In this document: in pieces, positions 46,007 through 55,986 of the stretch
Numbering within the stretch: the stretch's first letter is position 1
Layout of the letters: each line of letters starts with the position of its first letter
Origin: Bacillus sp. EAC
Lineage (GTDB): Bacteria > Bacillota > Bacilli > Bacillales > Bacillaceae_G
Length of the DNA: 64,000 bases
Reading direction: 5' to 3'
Assembly (NCBI RefSeq): GCF_002156875.1
Contig: NZ_NCSY01000008.1
Location: 21,001-85,000, forward strand
Program-made: the position numbers and the translations under genes
Notes under the pieces: generated by a model
Seen by the model: only the letters and a program-made list of their open reading frames with translations
The model's database searches: none
What the model was told of the DNA's origin: nothing

Positions 46007-46231
46007 TTAATCAAAGGTTTGGCGTGTCCCGTGATTCCAGTCGGCTTCGTTACGCTGCAAACCGCCCCGAGATTCAATCTCTTTAATAATTTCTTTTTGT
46101 ATCATATTTCCTTCAACGTTTAAATATCCAGTTATTTGTTGAAATGAATGATGAAAGTACTCTAATTCACTATCTTTCCATTCTGTTTTTGAAGTCATTG
46201 AAAGTTCCGCAAGATCTCTTCCGACATACAT
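46007..46231 (-). CDS. yfhS: YfhS-like small protein
   Basis: ATG 46231 has AGGAGGT seven bases upstream, so the longer upstream frame is rejected. The protein is 74 residues, starting MYVGRDLAELSM; WKDSELEYFHHSFQQITGYLN is an amphipathic helix. No domain of known function. Position between mutY and sspE and length match B. subtilis YfhS, a sporulation-period protein. Its transcript would end in the structured element that follows. The C-terminal GLQRNEADWNHGTR is Asn/Arg-rich and polar. Confidence 0.85.
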   Translation of the reverse strand: MYVGRDLAELSMTSKTEWKDSELEYFHHSFQQITGYLNVEGNMIQKEIIKEIESRGGLQRNEADWNHGTRQTFD

Positions 46232-46358
46232 ATAGTTACCTCCTCTAGATTTTTGTTTAGTTTTCCAAAGTATCTTTTCATTAAACAAAAAAGTAACTAA
46301 ATTTAATTACATATTTCATGGATGATTGGACATCATATTATTCGTGGAGGTGATAAAC

Positions 46359-46559
46359 ATGGCAAACAACAATCAAAACTACAACGCTGGAAAAACAACT
46401 GCGGCTGGAACAAACGCAGGTAAAGTAAAACAACAAAATCAAGCATTTGGACAAGAATTTGCTAGTGAAGCTACTGATGCACAAGCAGTAAGACAAGCTA
46501 ATGCTCAATCAGCTCAAAAAGCAGCGTCTAAAAACTTTGGACAACAAAATCAACAATAA
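46359..46559 (+). CDS. sspE: Gamma-type small acid-soluble spore protein
   Basis: ATG 46359 lies eight bases after GGAGGTG; the frame opens earlier, but only this start has a ribosome site. The 66-residue product is nearly all Ala, Asn, Gln, Gly, Lys and Thr, with the two repeat blocks of gamma-SASP (AGTNAGKVKQQNQAFGQEFASEAT and QSAQKAASKNFGQQ). Such proteins do not bind DNA but store amino acids in the spore core and are degraded by Gpr at germination. CATATTA at 46334 would be a sigma-G -10, with no clear -35. One repeat fewer than B. subtilis SspE (84 residues). Confidence 0.95.
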   Translation: MANNNQNYNAGKTTAAGTNAGKVKQQNQAFGQEFASEATDAQAVRQANAQSAQKAASKNFGQQNQQ

Positions 46560-46687
46560 TTAATGAATGAAATTGGAACTAGAGGTGCGCTGTTGATGAA
46601 AATCTGTAAGTGAGAGAATCTTACAATTTTTTGTCTTCCTGTCTGATGAGATATCATGCAGTCTAGTATTAAAAGTAGAACGTTCTT

Positions 46688-46721
46688 AAAAGAACACCCT
46701 TTGCTAAGGGTGTTCTTTTAT
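46688..46721 (+). terminator. Terminator downstream of sspE
   Basis: AAAAGAACACCCTT/AAGGGTGTTCTTTT closes over TGCT, 130 bases after the stop. The intervening stretch holds no frame. Confidence 0.88.
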
Positions 46722-46864
46722 ATGGTAAATTCCTCTAAATTTCTCGTAAATAAAATCCACAGTTTTAATTTCTTCAATTAAGTCAAATATCGTCAAATGT
46801 AGTCAAAGGGATTATGTTAGTTTTCAAGAAATAGTGTAATAATGAAATAAGGATGGTGAATGGT

Positions 46865-47122
46865 ATGCAAGTATTCGATGAATTGGTTAGTCGTCAACTT
46901 GAAACAATGGATCAATTAATAAAGATTCAAGAAGAAATTGAACGATGTCAAGAAATTGAAAACCAACTTTATGAACTAGAAGATATCTCTAAATTGTCTT
47001 CTATTCAAGATGAAATACATATAATGAGAACAGAATTAAAAGCTATCCAAAACACCTTTTTATTACAAACACAGCAAATTATTAAATCTTTTTCTGATGA
47101 AAGAAAGCTTACAATGAAATAA
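46865..47122 (+). CDS. ygaB: YgaB-like coiled-coil protein
   Basis: ATG 46865 has GGATGGTG upstream; ATG 46853, four codons earlier, is too close to AAGG and less likely. About 85 residues, predicted almost wholly as coiled coil, with heptads from SRQLETMDQLIKIQEEIERC through IQDEIHIMRTELKAIQ. No membrane segment. Size and position (sspE-ygaB-ygaC) fit B. subtilis YgaB, whose function is unknown. It may be a structural or adaptor peptide. Confidence 0.82.
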   Translation: MQVFDELVSRQLETMDQLIKIQEEIERCQEIENQLYELEDISKLSSIQDEIHIMRTELKAIQNTFLLQTQQIIKSFSDERKLTMK

Positions 47123-47249
47123 AAGTATGGGTCATATTACTAAAATGAACTCCCTTTTGTTTAAAAATGGATGAGAACTAGTTATAATAGAAATGTAAAG
47201 TATAAATAAAGTGTTGAAATGCGTCCACACTAGAAAGAAGGGAGAATAT

Positions 47250-47780
47250 ATGAACGTTCCCAAGCCGGGAGAAAAGATACAGATACATAGCTACAAACAT
47301 AATGGACATATTCATCGTATATGGGAAGAGACAACCATTTTAAAGGGGACGCAGCAGTTAGTAATTGGCGCAAATGATCGCACACTTGTAACTGAATCGG
47401 ACGGTAGAACTTGGGTTACACGAGAGCCAGCAATTTGTTACTTTGATATGGATTATTGGTTTAATGTCATTGGAATGATAAGAGAAGACGGAGTTTATTA
47501 TTACTGTAATATAAGCTCGCCTTTTGTTTTTGAAGATGGTGCCATTAAATATATTGATTATGATCTAGATATTAAAGTTTTTCCAGACATGACTTACGTG
47601 CTGTTGGACGAAGATGAATATGAAAATCATCGACAATTAATGAACTATCCTCAAATAATCGATCCGATTTTAAAAAGGAATCTAGGTTATTTGAAGGAAT
47701 TAATTCATCAACGTAAAGGACCGTTTGCTACTGATTTTATAGATAATTGGTATGAACGTTTCTTAATGTATCGAGATTGA
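47250..47780 (+). CDS. ygaC: Nucleoside tri-/diphosphate phosphatase, DUF402 family (YgaC)
   Basis: ATG 47250 follows AAGGGAG; the frame upstream has no ribosome site. 176 residues. The DUF402 beta-barrel is clear: [34 protein letters not shown], then the metal-binding acidic run [18 protein letters not shown] and [15 protein letters not shown]. The S. aureus relative Ntdp dephosphorylates nucleoside di- and triphosphates with divalent metals. The Asp/Glu ligands lie at about 110-140. Genome position and length agree with B. subtilis YgaC. It is transcribed ahead of ygaD, with a large hairpin between. Confidence 0.93.
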   Translation: MNVPKPGEKIQIHSYKHNGHIHRIWEETTILKGTQQLVIGANDRTLVTESDGRTWVTREPAICYFDMDYWFNVIGMIREDGVYYYCNISSPFVFEDGAIKYIDYDLDIKVFPDMTYVLLDEDEYENHRQLMNYPQIIDPILKRNLGYLKELIHQRKGPFATDFIDNWYERFLMYRD

Positions 47781-47786
47781 TGTAAA

Positions 47787-47862
47787 CTGTTGAGCGGACT
47801 TTGACTTTCGGGATTGTTCAAATCTCAAAGTATGGTTTGATTGCTCAGCAGTTTCTTTTTGT
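47787..47862 (+). terminator. Large hairpin terminator after ygaC
   Basis: AAACTGTTGAGC pairs with GCTCAGCAGTTT (one G-T), an inner CTTT/AAAG arm continues, and TTTCTTTTT follows. It leaves about 20 bases before the ygaD start, so ygaD may depend on read-through. Confidence 0.7.
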
Positions 47863-47883
47863 ATGATGTGAAAGGAGCATAAA

Positions 47884-49638
47884 ATGGGTAGTATAAAACG
47901 TTATTTACAATTTGTTAAGCCATATCGTTTTCATATCTTTTTAACGATCGCAATCGGAATTGTAAAGTTTGGAATACCACTTACCTTACCTTTATTATTA
48001 AAGTATGTTGTAGATGGCATTATCAGTTCTTCTGATACACTTGCGACAAAGGGAAGTCATTTAGGATATGCAATGTTAATTGCATTTGGAATTTTTGTCG
48101 TACTTAGACCACCGATTGAATATTTAAGACAATATTATGCACAGTACATTGGGAGTCGTATTTTATTTGATATTAGGGGTCACTTATTTAATCATTTACA
48201 AAGGCTTAGTCTTAAATATTATGCCAATGCGAAAACAGGGGAAGTAATCTCTAGAGTAATAAATGATGTAGAATCAACAAAAGACTTTGTTATCACAGGG
48301 TTAATGAATGTATGGTTGGATTTAATCACTATTTTAATTACCGTTACGATTATGTTGACGATGGATGTGAAGTTAACACTTGTATCCCTAATTGTCTTAC
48401 CTTTTTATACATTAGCTGTACGTTACTTTTTTGGGCGATTACGCTCACTAACTAGACAACGTTCACAAGCATTAGCTGTCGTTCAAGGCTTTTTAACTGA
48501 AAGAATTCAAGGCATGCAAGTAACAAGAAGCTTTGCGTTAGAGGAATACGAGAGTGACTTATTTAAAGAGAAAAACGGTGAATTTTTGGATCGAGCTTTA
48601 AAACACACTAGCTGGAATGCTCGTACGTTTACCATTATTAATACATTAACGGATATTGGTCCATTATTAATTATTGGATATTCTGCTTATCAAGTAATTC
48701 ATGGTCAATTATCATTGGGAGAAATGGTCGCATTTATTGGTTATATCGATCGATTATATGATCCGCTTAGAAGGTTAGCAAATTCATCCACATCGTTAAC
48801 ACAATCATTTGCATCTATGGATCGAGTTTTTGAATTAATGGATGAAAAATATGATATAGTCAATCGTGAAAATCCGATTTATTCAAAGAAGTTAGATGGT
48901 GAAATTACGTTTAATCAAGTTTCATTTAGTTATAATTCCCTTGATGAAGAAGTTATTCATGATGTTTCATTTAAAATCAAGCCTGGTCAAAAAATAGCCC
49001 TCGTAGGATCTAGTGGTGGAGGAAAATCTTCTTTAGTCAGTTTAATTCCTCGATTTTATGATGTAACATCGGGTTCAATTGAAATTGATGGGATTGATAT
49101 TAGAGACTATGAGTTAAAAAGTATTCGTGAAAAGATAGGTATCGTCCTTCAAGATAATTTCTTATTTAGTGATACGGTTAAGTCAAATATTCATTATGGT
49201 AATCCGAATGCCTCCGATGAGGAAGTTATCGCAGCAGCAAAAGCGGCAAATGCACATGATTTTATAATGAGTTTACCAAATGGTTATGACACACTTGTTG
49301 GGGAGAGGGGAGTAAAACTTTCTGGAGGACAGAAGCAACGTATAGCAATTGCTCGAGTTTTTTTAAGAAATCCTTCAATCCTAATATTTGATGAAGCAAC
49401 TTCCGCACTTGATTTGGAAAATGAAAAGGTCATTCAAGATGCGATTCATGAACTTGCAAAAAATCGCACAACCATTTTTATTGCTCACAGATTATCCACA
49501 ATTACTCATGTCGATCAAATAGTTTATATTGATCAGGGACAGGTGGTTGAAATTGGTACTCATGAAGAATTAATGGCTAAAAAATCTGCATATTACCATT
49601 TATTTGAGATTCAAAATCTAGAAATTAGCACAGTATAA
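47884..49638 (+). CDS. ygaD: ABC exporter with fused membrane and ATPase domains (YgaD)
   Basis: 584 residues, AAAGGAG before ATG 47884. Six membrane helices occupy residues about 15-300, then a nucleotide-binding domain with Walker [10 protein letters not shown] near 377, signature LSGGQKQR near 480, Walker [13 protein letters not shown] and the switch His in IAHRLS. This is a homodimerising type-I exporter like MsbA/BmrA/LmrA; drugs or lipids are usual substrates. Conserved location downstream of ygaC in bacilli. No regulator is adjacent, so its substrate is unknown. Confidence 0.95.
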   Translation: MGSIKRYLQFVKPYRFHIFLTIAIGIVKFGIPLTLPLLLKYVVDGIISSSDTLATKGSHLGYAMLIAFGIFVVLRPPIEYLRQYYAQYIGSRILFDIRGHLFNHLQRLSLKYYANAKTGEVISRVINDVESTKDFVITGLMNVWLDLITILITVTIMLTMDVKLTLVSLIVLPFYTLAVRYFFGRLRSLTRQRSQALAVVQGFLTERIQGMQVTRSFALEEYESDLFKEKNGEFLDRALKHTSWNARTFTIINTLTDIGPLLIIGYSAYQVIHGQLSLGEMVAFIGYIDRLYDPLRRLANSSTSLTQSFASMDRVFELMDEKYDIVNRENPIYSKKLDGEITFNQVSFSYNSLDEEVIHDVSFKIKPGQKIALVGSSGGGKSSLVSLIPRFYDVTSGSIEIDGIDIRDYELKSIREKIGIVLQDNFLFSDTVKSNIHYGNPNASDEEVIAAAKAANAHDFIMSLPNGYDTLVGERGVKLSGGQKQRIAIARVFLRNPSILIFDEATSALDLENEKVIQDAIHELAKNRTTIFIAHRLSTITHVDQIVYIDQGQVVEIGTHEELMAKKSAYYHLFEIQNLEISTV

Positions 49639-49710
49639 GAAAAAGCCAACTAATTATAGGCTTTCTCAGGCTGAATCTCATATTTTTGGGACTTTTTCTA
49701 CGTACTAAAA

Positions 49711-49742
49711 TAAAAAGCCTCCATTTGGAGGCTTTATTTTTA
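49711..49742. terminator. Bidirectional terminator between ygaD and ygaE
   Basis: AAAAAGCCTCC/GGAGGCTTTATTTTT closes over ATTT. A weaker AAAAGCC/GGCTTTCT hairpin lies at 49640-49666 directly after ygaD. Confidence 0.9.
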
Positions 49743-49749
49743 TGGTTTT

Positions 49750-50844
49750 TTACATTGTTTCTTGTTGCTCAACTTGCAGCTGATATTCCTTGTGATAAGT
49801 TTGATGACTATCAACGAGTGTATTTAAGTGTTCAACATTTTCGCTATATTCTAAGATAGCAGAAACGATTTGGAAAAGATGCAACCATGTTCTTTGTTTT
49901 TCTTCATCGTTTAAATCATGATGATCTAAAAAAGCCTTCATTAATTTATCTTTTAATATATTCTCTTCTCTATGAAGAGGAGAAGTTTGTTCTACATTAA
50001 CTTTCCCAATTAGTTTCATCAAGGCATGCTCGTGATATTGCATTAAGCAAGTCAATTCATTTTTTAAAATCTCTTGGAATTCTTTTGGACTACTATTGAT
50101 TTCATATTCTAATCGATTTAACGCTTTTAGCGTATCAAATGCGTTATCTGCAGTTAGAAGCATCTGTCTAAACAATACAATTTTTCTAGATTTTTCATGT
50201 TCTTTTTTCTTACGACCAATAATAATTCGATCTTCTTTATATAATCGATATATTTTCGTGACATTTCGCATGATTTCTTTTAATTGATAAATATCTTCTT
50301 TTAATCCAGTATGACTTACAGTTTTGTGTAAAGCCATCATCATTAACTTATTTGTTTGTTCAGTTATTGAAATCATACCGCGAGATAATTTTTTCTCGTA
50401 GTTTGGTGGCATTAAGAAGATATTTACAAACGAAGCTGCAAGTACACCAATCATTACTGCTGAAATTCTGTCAAAAGTAAATATGGCAAAGTTTTCGTTA
50501 CTTGTACTAACTTCCATAATGACGACAACTGTTACAAGAGCTGTAGCAATTGTATTTTCTAGTTTAAGTTTTAGTGTAATAATAATAACGATAATACAGG
50601 TAAATCCAATAATAACTGGATTATTACCTAAAGTAATAACAGCAATAATCGCAAGTAATGCACCAATAAAGTTAGCTTGTAGTTGTTCAATCAGTGATTG
50701 ATACGATTGGTTTACTGACGATTTCATTGCCGAAATAGCAGAGATACCTGCAATTGAAGCAGTTGATAAATCAAAAAATATCGCGCTATAAATGGCGAGC
50801 GTAATGGCTATACCAGTTTTTAAAACACGCGCTCCTAATCTCAT
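49750..50844 (-). CDS. ygaE: Aromatic acid exporter / FUSC-family membrane protein (YgaE)
   Basis: 364 residues, ATG 50844 with AAAGGAG upstream. Four to five membrane helices (about 10-140) are followed by a long helical cytoplasmic part (150-360), the pattern of ArAE_1 / FUSC proteins like the p-hydroxybenzoate exporter AaeB. The N-terminal MRLGARVLKTGIAITLAIYSA and LANFIGALLAIIAVITLG are family-like. B. subtilis YgaE has the same neighbours but no assigned substrate. Exporting aromatic acids is inferred from the family only. Confidence 0.88.
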   Translation of the reverse strand: MRLGARVLKTGIAITLAIYSAIFFDLSTASIAGISAISAMKSSVNQSYQSLIEQLQANFIGALLAIIAVITLGNNPVIIGFTCIIVIIITLKLKLENTIATALVTVVVIMEVSTSNENFAIFTFDRISAVMIGVLAASFVNIFLMPPNYEKKLSRGMISITEQTNKLMMMALHKTVSHTGLKEDIYQLKEIMRNVTKIYRLYKEDRIIIGRKKKEHEKSRKIVLFRQMLLTADNAFDTLKALNRLEYEINSSPKEFQEILKNELTCLMQYHEHALMKLIGKVNVEQTSPLHREENILKDKLMKAFLDHHDLNDEEKQRTWLHLFQIVSAILEYSENVEHLNTLVDSHQTYHKEYQLQVEQQETM

Positions 50845-51237
50845 TGTAGTTCTCCTTTTGTTTGTCTAGCTCAAGTGAACTTGTATTGAATAAAGAACAT
50901 TCAACTATAATAATATGAATCTACTATTTGTTAAATGATGCTCCCAAAAATTAAAGTCCGTATATCTTTTTGGAAACTCTTGTTACTATACAATGAACTA
51001 CACGCATTATCAATATATATTTTTAAGAAATTAAGTTAAATAATGGAAGGAATAAAAAGTTTAAATTATTTGTCAAATTAAGAAAGAAACCTTAATTAAT
51101 TAGCGAGTTTCCTTTTAATGGAGAAATTTAAAATATTTCTCCTAAATCGCAGATACTTTAGTGGTACAATCGATCATTAAATAACAAAAAAAGCGGTCTT
51201 TTAAGTAAACTTTGTCTCTGTTAAAAAAGGCATTCGT
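50845..51237. other. AT-rich intergenic region upstream of ygaE
   Basis: No gene, RNA or clear promoter is recognised. It runs from the ygaE start to repeat copy R6. Confidence 0.4.
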
Positions 51238-51357
51238 CGATTTCCACTCCAGTATGCTCGCTTTTTAGTGAGGCGTGTGATGAGCCTCCTCGGCACGTCT
51301 GCGGGGTCTCACCTGTCCCGCCATTCCCACAGGAGTCTCGCACCTTCCTTTCTAATC
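51238..51357 (-). repeat. Dispersed repeat copy R6, short variant, reverse orientation
   Basis: Reading the minus strand: GATTAGAAAGGAAGGTGCG, GAGACTCCTGTGGGAATGGC, CGAGGAGGCTCATCACACG and GAGCATACTGGAGTGGAAAT. The terminal TTGATTGG/ATCAAC arms are weakened. It is the only copy in this orientation in the window. Confidence 0.85.
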
Positions 51358-51427
51358 ATATTCTTTATTTACAGTTTGCTTTAAATAAACTTCCTAAATT
51401 TAATAAAACAGCTTGAAGATAGAAGCA

Positions 51428-51473
51428 CCAAAAAAAAGAAACGACAATTTGATGACGTTTCTTTTTTTTGATT
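51428..51473 (-). terminator. Terminator of the glutamate synthase gene
   Basis: AAAGAAACG/CGTTTCTTT arms, minus strand, followed by eight T, about 20 bases past the stop. Confidence 0.92.
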
Positions 51474-51493
51474 AATTTAAACTGTTTTTTGAA

Positions 51494-54400
51494 TTATTCT
51501 GTTGAAACAGAAGGATCGGCCTGCTCTTTTTTAGGTCGGATTTGTAAAAAGTTTTCTTGAATATTTTCTATTAATTGTTGGATGAAATGAGCCTCTTCTT
51601 TTTGATTATGAAAAGATAAAAGTGATTTGTATTTTTCGAGTAATTCTTGGATGTCCCGTTTTCCAAGTTCATCAATTGGTAAAATACTCACACTTGCACC
51701 TTTAGCCATTCGATTTTGATAAGCTTCTTTTGTAAGACCTAATTCTGGAGAATTTCTGACATAAATAACTCCTCCGGTCATACCAGCACACATCCATGGA
51801 CCTGGATCACCGAGAACAATTGCTCGACCACCAGTCATATATTCAAAGGCAAATCCGTTAATATTTGCTTGAGCTCCAAGTCTTATCTTCTTTGATGTTG
51901 ATTGGGTTTCTGTATTGCGACCACCGATGACAACATCTGCTCCAGATAAACGTATTCCTGCGCGAGAATCTGCATTTCCTTGAATAAAAAATTGTCCTTT
52001 TTGGGCACCGTATGCAAAACATTTACCTACAGATCCACCGAAGTATTGACCATTAGCACCTTTGGCTTTACTAATAAAGATTGTTCCGCCAAGTGCAGTT
52101 TTACCAACACCATCCTGTGCACCGCCTTGAACATAAACAGAATAATCATCGACTGTATAAGTTCCTAATCCATTTCCTGGGATGGATTGGTCTTCAAAAC
52201 TTAACTCTATTGGAGAAGCAGTACCACCCGTTTGCTTTTGAATGACTAAATCATGAATTAATAAACTTCCTGCATGGCGATATTCATTGTCAACTTTTGC
52301 ATATGCACCAATACCATTCTTTTGAAGTGATTTTGCAGATTCACCATCTGAAAGAACATATTCTTTATCCTCAATTTGAACAGGGGATAGTAAATTACTA
52401 AGATTTAATGTATCTAAAAATCTCGTTTGTTTTAAGAATTCAGTTTTCCCTACAAGATCTTGTGCATTTCTTACACCAAGTAACCCAACGATCTCTTGTA
52501 ATTCACCTTTAAATGCGTTAAAAAATTGTACTAAATTAGAAACTGCAGTCTCTAACTGTCTTGGTGTAAATTTGCGTAACCCATGTCGAACTGCTTCTAC
52601 TTCTGTTTCAATTTGAGTTGCGATACCGACATGGCAAGTATCTAAATGACAACCACGACATGTAGTACAACCAATAGCAATCATAGATAATGTACCAAAT
52701 CCGATGCGATTAGCTCCTAATATCATCATTTTTACAACGTCATTTACACTTTTCATTCCACCATCTGCCCAAATTTCAACTGAGTTACGCAAGCCAGATT
52801 CCAACAGGGCATTGTGTGATGCACGTACTCCGATTTCTACTGGAAGACCTACATTTTGTAGGGCGTGAACGCGAGCTGCTCCTGTACCACCGTCAAATCC
52901 ACTGATATTAATAAAATTAGCACCAGCTTTAGCAATACCTACTGCAATCGTACCGATATTTGGTACAACTGGAACTTTAACTGCGACTTTTGCATTTGGA
53001 TTAACTGCTTTAATTTCACTAATCATTTGAGCTAAATCTTCAATTGAGTATATATCATGGTTATTTGATGGAGATATTAAATCTGAACCAAGTGTTGCGT
53101 GTCTTGTTTCTGCAATCTTTTTTGTAACTTTTGAAGCAGGCAAATGTCCACCCTCACCAGGTTTTGCACCTTGACCGATTTTAATTTCAATTAAGTTAGA
53201 TGAATGAAGTAAATGGGCATTTACACCAAATCGTCCAGAGGCAACTTGTTGTCCACGAGTAGTAGGGTATTTGCCAATCATATCTTGAATTTCTCCGCCT
53301 TCACCATTTAAGCTAATCATATTAAGACGATTTGCACCTTCCGCATAAGCACGGAATGCGACTTCATTTTGTGATCCAAATGACATCGAGCTAATAATAA
53401 ATGGTAATGAATGAGTGCCAACTTCTAATGAAACGATATTTGAATCGATCGGAGAACTACTTTCGACAAACGAAAGTGCATGTCGTACTGCAGTTGGTCG
53501 CTCTTCTTCGATTTGATTTAGCTTTTGTCGATAAGTTTCATAGCTTCCTGTTTGAGCTGTTTCACCTATCGCTTTCCAAATCCTAGGGAAAACATGAAAT
53601 GGCTTATGCATTTGAGAATTATTTGAGTTGTAATCGTCATAGCGCTTTTTAGCATCTTCTTCAAGTTTACTAAACCCAGTAGCCTCGTTCTCTCCAAAGA
53701 AATTAATTATTCCTAGAGCTGAAGCAACATTTTCGTGAAGCCCAATACTACTAAACATTTTTGCATAACCTCTTAGCTCATGCATCCCTATCGTAGAGAT
53801 GACTTTTTCAATTCCCTTATTTAAAACATCATATAAGCTAATAATTTTTTCAGGTGCATCTATTTCAGAAATTGTACCGAATAGGAAGTACGGATTAATC
53901 GCATCTGCACCTAGGCCTTTCATTACCATTAAGTCATGCAGATTTCGAACCGCAGCTGTTTTTAGCACAATAGAACAATTTCTTCTTAGTTTTGCCTTCA
54001 CTAAACCATTATGAATTGTACTAGTAATTAGAGCTGGATCAATCCAAAATTGATTGTCTTTATGTGCTTCTTCATCAGTAATTACAATACATTCAACACC
54101 ATTCTTAACTGCTTCAATTACTTCGTACTTATATTGAGATAAAGTTTCTTCAATAGGCATTTTAGAAAAAGTGCTATTTATTTTAATAAGTTTATTTTCT
54201 AAGTTGTAAACATTTAATATCTCTTCATAAGAAATTTGCGATCGTTTCGATTTTAAAGTTCTCCCAATAAAACCATCACCTAAAATCGGAGAAGAGAGGG
54301 ATAAAACGATACCAGAACCCTTTTCGACAATTGATGGTCTTTTTCCTAAAATGACTGAAGTAGAGAAATGTTCAGTCTCACGATCACGGTCGATAGCAGG

Positions 54401-55888
54401 ATTTGTAACAACTGCCACTGTTTCTTTCATATAATCAGCTAAATTTCGTCTACCTTCATCTAAACATGCTAATGGTGCATCGTGACCTAATGAGCGAATA
54501 GGTTCTGCACCTTTTTCGGCCATTTGTTCAACTAACTGGATTTGCTCTTTATGCCAACCAAATGCTCCGTATTCAAATGGATGAATAGTAGGGGGGGCAT
54601 GAACCTCTAAATTGTTTAAGTTTGCTAGATTAGTAGAAAGATTCATGCTTAATCTTTCATTCAGATTGCTAGTAACTTTTTCAACTAATTCACTATGATG
54701 CAATAACTGAGCTGAATGTTTAGATAAATTAATTCCAATTTTCTCTCCAGGTGATAATGCGTGAGGTTCAGCGATAAACGATTCCGGAGAAAGAATACCT
54801 TGTTCTGATGAAAATACATAATGTTTTTTGGTTTCTAATAACCAAACTGGACGTAGACCTAATGCATCAACACTTGCTACAAATTCATTTCCTTCTCGGG
54901 TTAAAACTCCAGCAGGTCCTTGACAGTAAGGACCGAATGCACTTCTGATTGTATGGAAAATGGAAGAGTACTTTTCGTCTGCTTCAAATTCCGCTGGTAC
55001 AGGTGGGAATAATAATTCCATTGCTTCCATTAATGAATATCCGTGTTTGTGAATAAGTGTTTCTAAGGTAATGTTGACATCTTGTGAATCACTATTCCCG
55101 TATTGAATATTTGCACCTATTTGTCTAGCCTCAACTCGCAATTGCTCAATTGTATTTATTTCCCCATTATGAGCCAATATGCTAAATGGTTGAACTCTTG
55201 AAAATGATGATGTTGTATTTGTTGAGTAGCGGTTATGACCTACTACAACTGAAGATTGGAAATTAGGATGTTGTAAATCAGAATAATATGATAATAAAGT
55301 ATCGATTGTTCCCATTACTTTATAAACAACTGTAGATTGACTGAGTGAGACAACAGTGACTTTTGTTAATTCACTTATAATATTTGCGAGATCGAAGAGA
55401 GATGTATTATTGCGATTTTTGATAGGTAGAAGGGCTACCTGTAAGAACTCAGGCTCAACTGATAATGCAATCGGGCCAAGTGCAGAAGAGTTTGTTTGAT
55501 TAGTACTATGAAATAGAGTTTCATAACCATTTTCTTCAAATAGTTGAAGTAAAGATTGTTTCTGTTGATCTGGTTGATCATCTAAAAAGAAATGACCAAC
55601 TGTAAACGATGGATGTGAAACAATTTCTGAGCTAATTCCAACACTTGCAAGTTTTTCTTCCCAAATGAGTGTAGGAATGTCAGTTTGTAGTCCAACTCCA
55701 TCACCTTCACCGTTCGTAAAACCAGCTCTGTGATTCATTTTCCTTAGGCTTTCGGATGCTACATCTACTGTTTCTCTTGATTGAGATAAGGATCTGTTAA
55801 TAAAAGCAACAATTCCACAAGCGTCATGTTCGTGATTAATATAATCTTTAAAAAGACTAGGTGACCATTGTGATTTAAATTGATTCAT
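51494..55888 (-). CDS. gltB: Glutamate synthase large subunit (possibly ferredoxin-dependent)
   Basis: 1464 residues, ATG 55888 with AGGAGGT upstream. Class-II amidotransferase domain: nucleophile Cys24 in HDACGIVAF, exposed after loss of a short propeptide. The central domain and FMN-binding synthase domain (about 770-1200) contain GAKPGEGGHLPASKV and the 3Fe-4S cysteines in CTTCRGCHLDTC near 1075. The C-terminal GXGXG beta-helix has GGSVGKCFAYGAQKGQF. It makes two glutamates from glutamine and 2-oxoglutarate. No small-subunit gene is adjacent and none is in the window, so it may take electrons from ferredoxin, or a distant GltD may serve. It is inserted between ygaE and the hemL-type gene relative to B. 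subtilis. Confidence 0.9.
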   Translation of the reverse strand: MNQFKSQWSPSLFKDYINHEHDACGIVAFINRSLSQSRETVDVASESLRKMNHRAGFTNGEGDGVGLQTDIPTLIWEEKLASVGISSEIVSHPSFTVGHFFLDDQPDQQKQSLLQLFEENGYETLFHSTNQTNSSALGPIALSVEPEFLQVALLPIKNRNNTSLFDLANIISELTKVTVVSLSQSTVVYKVMGTIDTLLSYYSDLQHPNFQSSVVVGHNRYSTNTTSSFSRVQPFSILAHNGEINTIEQLRVEARQIGANIQYGNSDSQDVNITLETLIHKHGYSLMEAMELLFPPVPAEFEADEKYSSIFHTIRSAFGPYCQGPAGVLTREGNEFVASVDALGLRPVWLLETKKHYVFSSEQGILSPESFIAEPHALSPGEKIGINLSKHSAQLLHHSELVEKVTSNLNERLSMNLSTNLANLNNLEVHAPPTIHPFEYGAFGWHKEQIQLVEQMAEKGAEPIRSLGHDAPLACLDEGRRNLADYMKETVAVVTNPAIDRDRETEHFSTSVILGKRPSIVEKGSGIVLSLSSPILGDGFIGRTLKSKRSQISYEEILNVYNLENKLIKINSTFSKMPIEETLSQYKYEVIEAVKNGVECIVITDEEAHKDNQFWIDPALITSTIHNGLVKAKLRRNCSIVLKTAAVRNLHDLMVMKGLGADAINPYFLFGTISEIDAPEKIISLYDVLNKGIEKVISTIGMHELRGYAKMFSSIGLHENVASALGIINFFGENEATGFSKLEEDAKKRYDDYNSNNSQMHKPFHVFPRIWKAIGETAQTGSYETYRQKLNQIEEERPTAVRHALSFVESSSPIDSNIVSLEVGTHSLPFIISSMSFGSQNEVAFRAYAEGANRLNMISLNGEGGEIQDMIGKYPTTRGQQVASGRFGVNAHLLHSSNLIEIKIGQGAKPGEGGHLPASKVTKKIAETRHATLGSDLISPSNNHDIYSIEDLAQMISEIKAVNPNAKVAVKVPVVPNIGTIAVGIAKAGANFINISGFDGGTGAARVHALQNVGLPVEIGVRASHNALLESGLRNSVEIWADGGMKSVNDVVKMMILGANRIGFGTLSMIAIGCTTCRGCHLDTCHVGIATQIETEVEAVRHGLRKFTPRQLETAVSNLVQFFNAFKGELQEIVGLLGVRNAQDLVGKTEFLKQTRFLDTLNLSNLLSPVQIEDKEYVLSDGESAKSLQKNGIGAYAKVDNEYRHAGSLLIHDLVIQKQTGGTASPIELSFEDQSIPGNGLGTYTVDDYSVYVQGGAQDGVGKTALGGTIFISKAKGANGQYFGGSVGKCFAYGAQKGQFFIQGNADSRAGIRLSGADVVIGGRNTETQSTSKKIRLGAQANINGFAFEYMTGGRAIVLGDPGPWMCAGMTGGVIYVRNSPELGLTKEAYQNRMAKGASVSILPIDELGKRDIQELLEKYKSLLSFHNQKEEAHFIQQLIENIQENFLQIRPKKEQADPSVSTE

Positions 55889-55944
55889 GTAATTACCTCC
55901 TATTTACAGTTGAGAATTTTGATTATTCTGAATTATATATGTAA

Positions 55945-55981
55945 TAAATGAGGTCACTTCAAAAATTCGTAGTGACCCCAT
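55945..55981 (-). terminator. Terminator after the aminomutase gene
   Basis: On the minus strand GGGGTCAC/GTGACCTC with an AT-rich loop, followed by ATTTATT; about six bases after the stop. Confidence 0.75.
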
Positions 55982-55986
55982 TTAGA

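Noticed and set aside
45747..46010. 87-residue plus-strand frame after mutY
   Set aside because: Starts inside mutY, has no ribosome site and lies across the nested inverted repeats.
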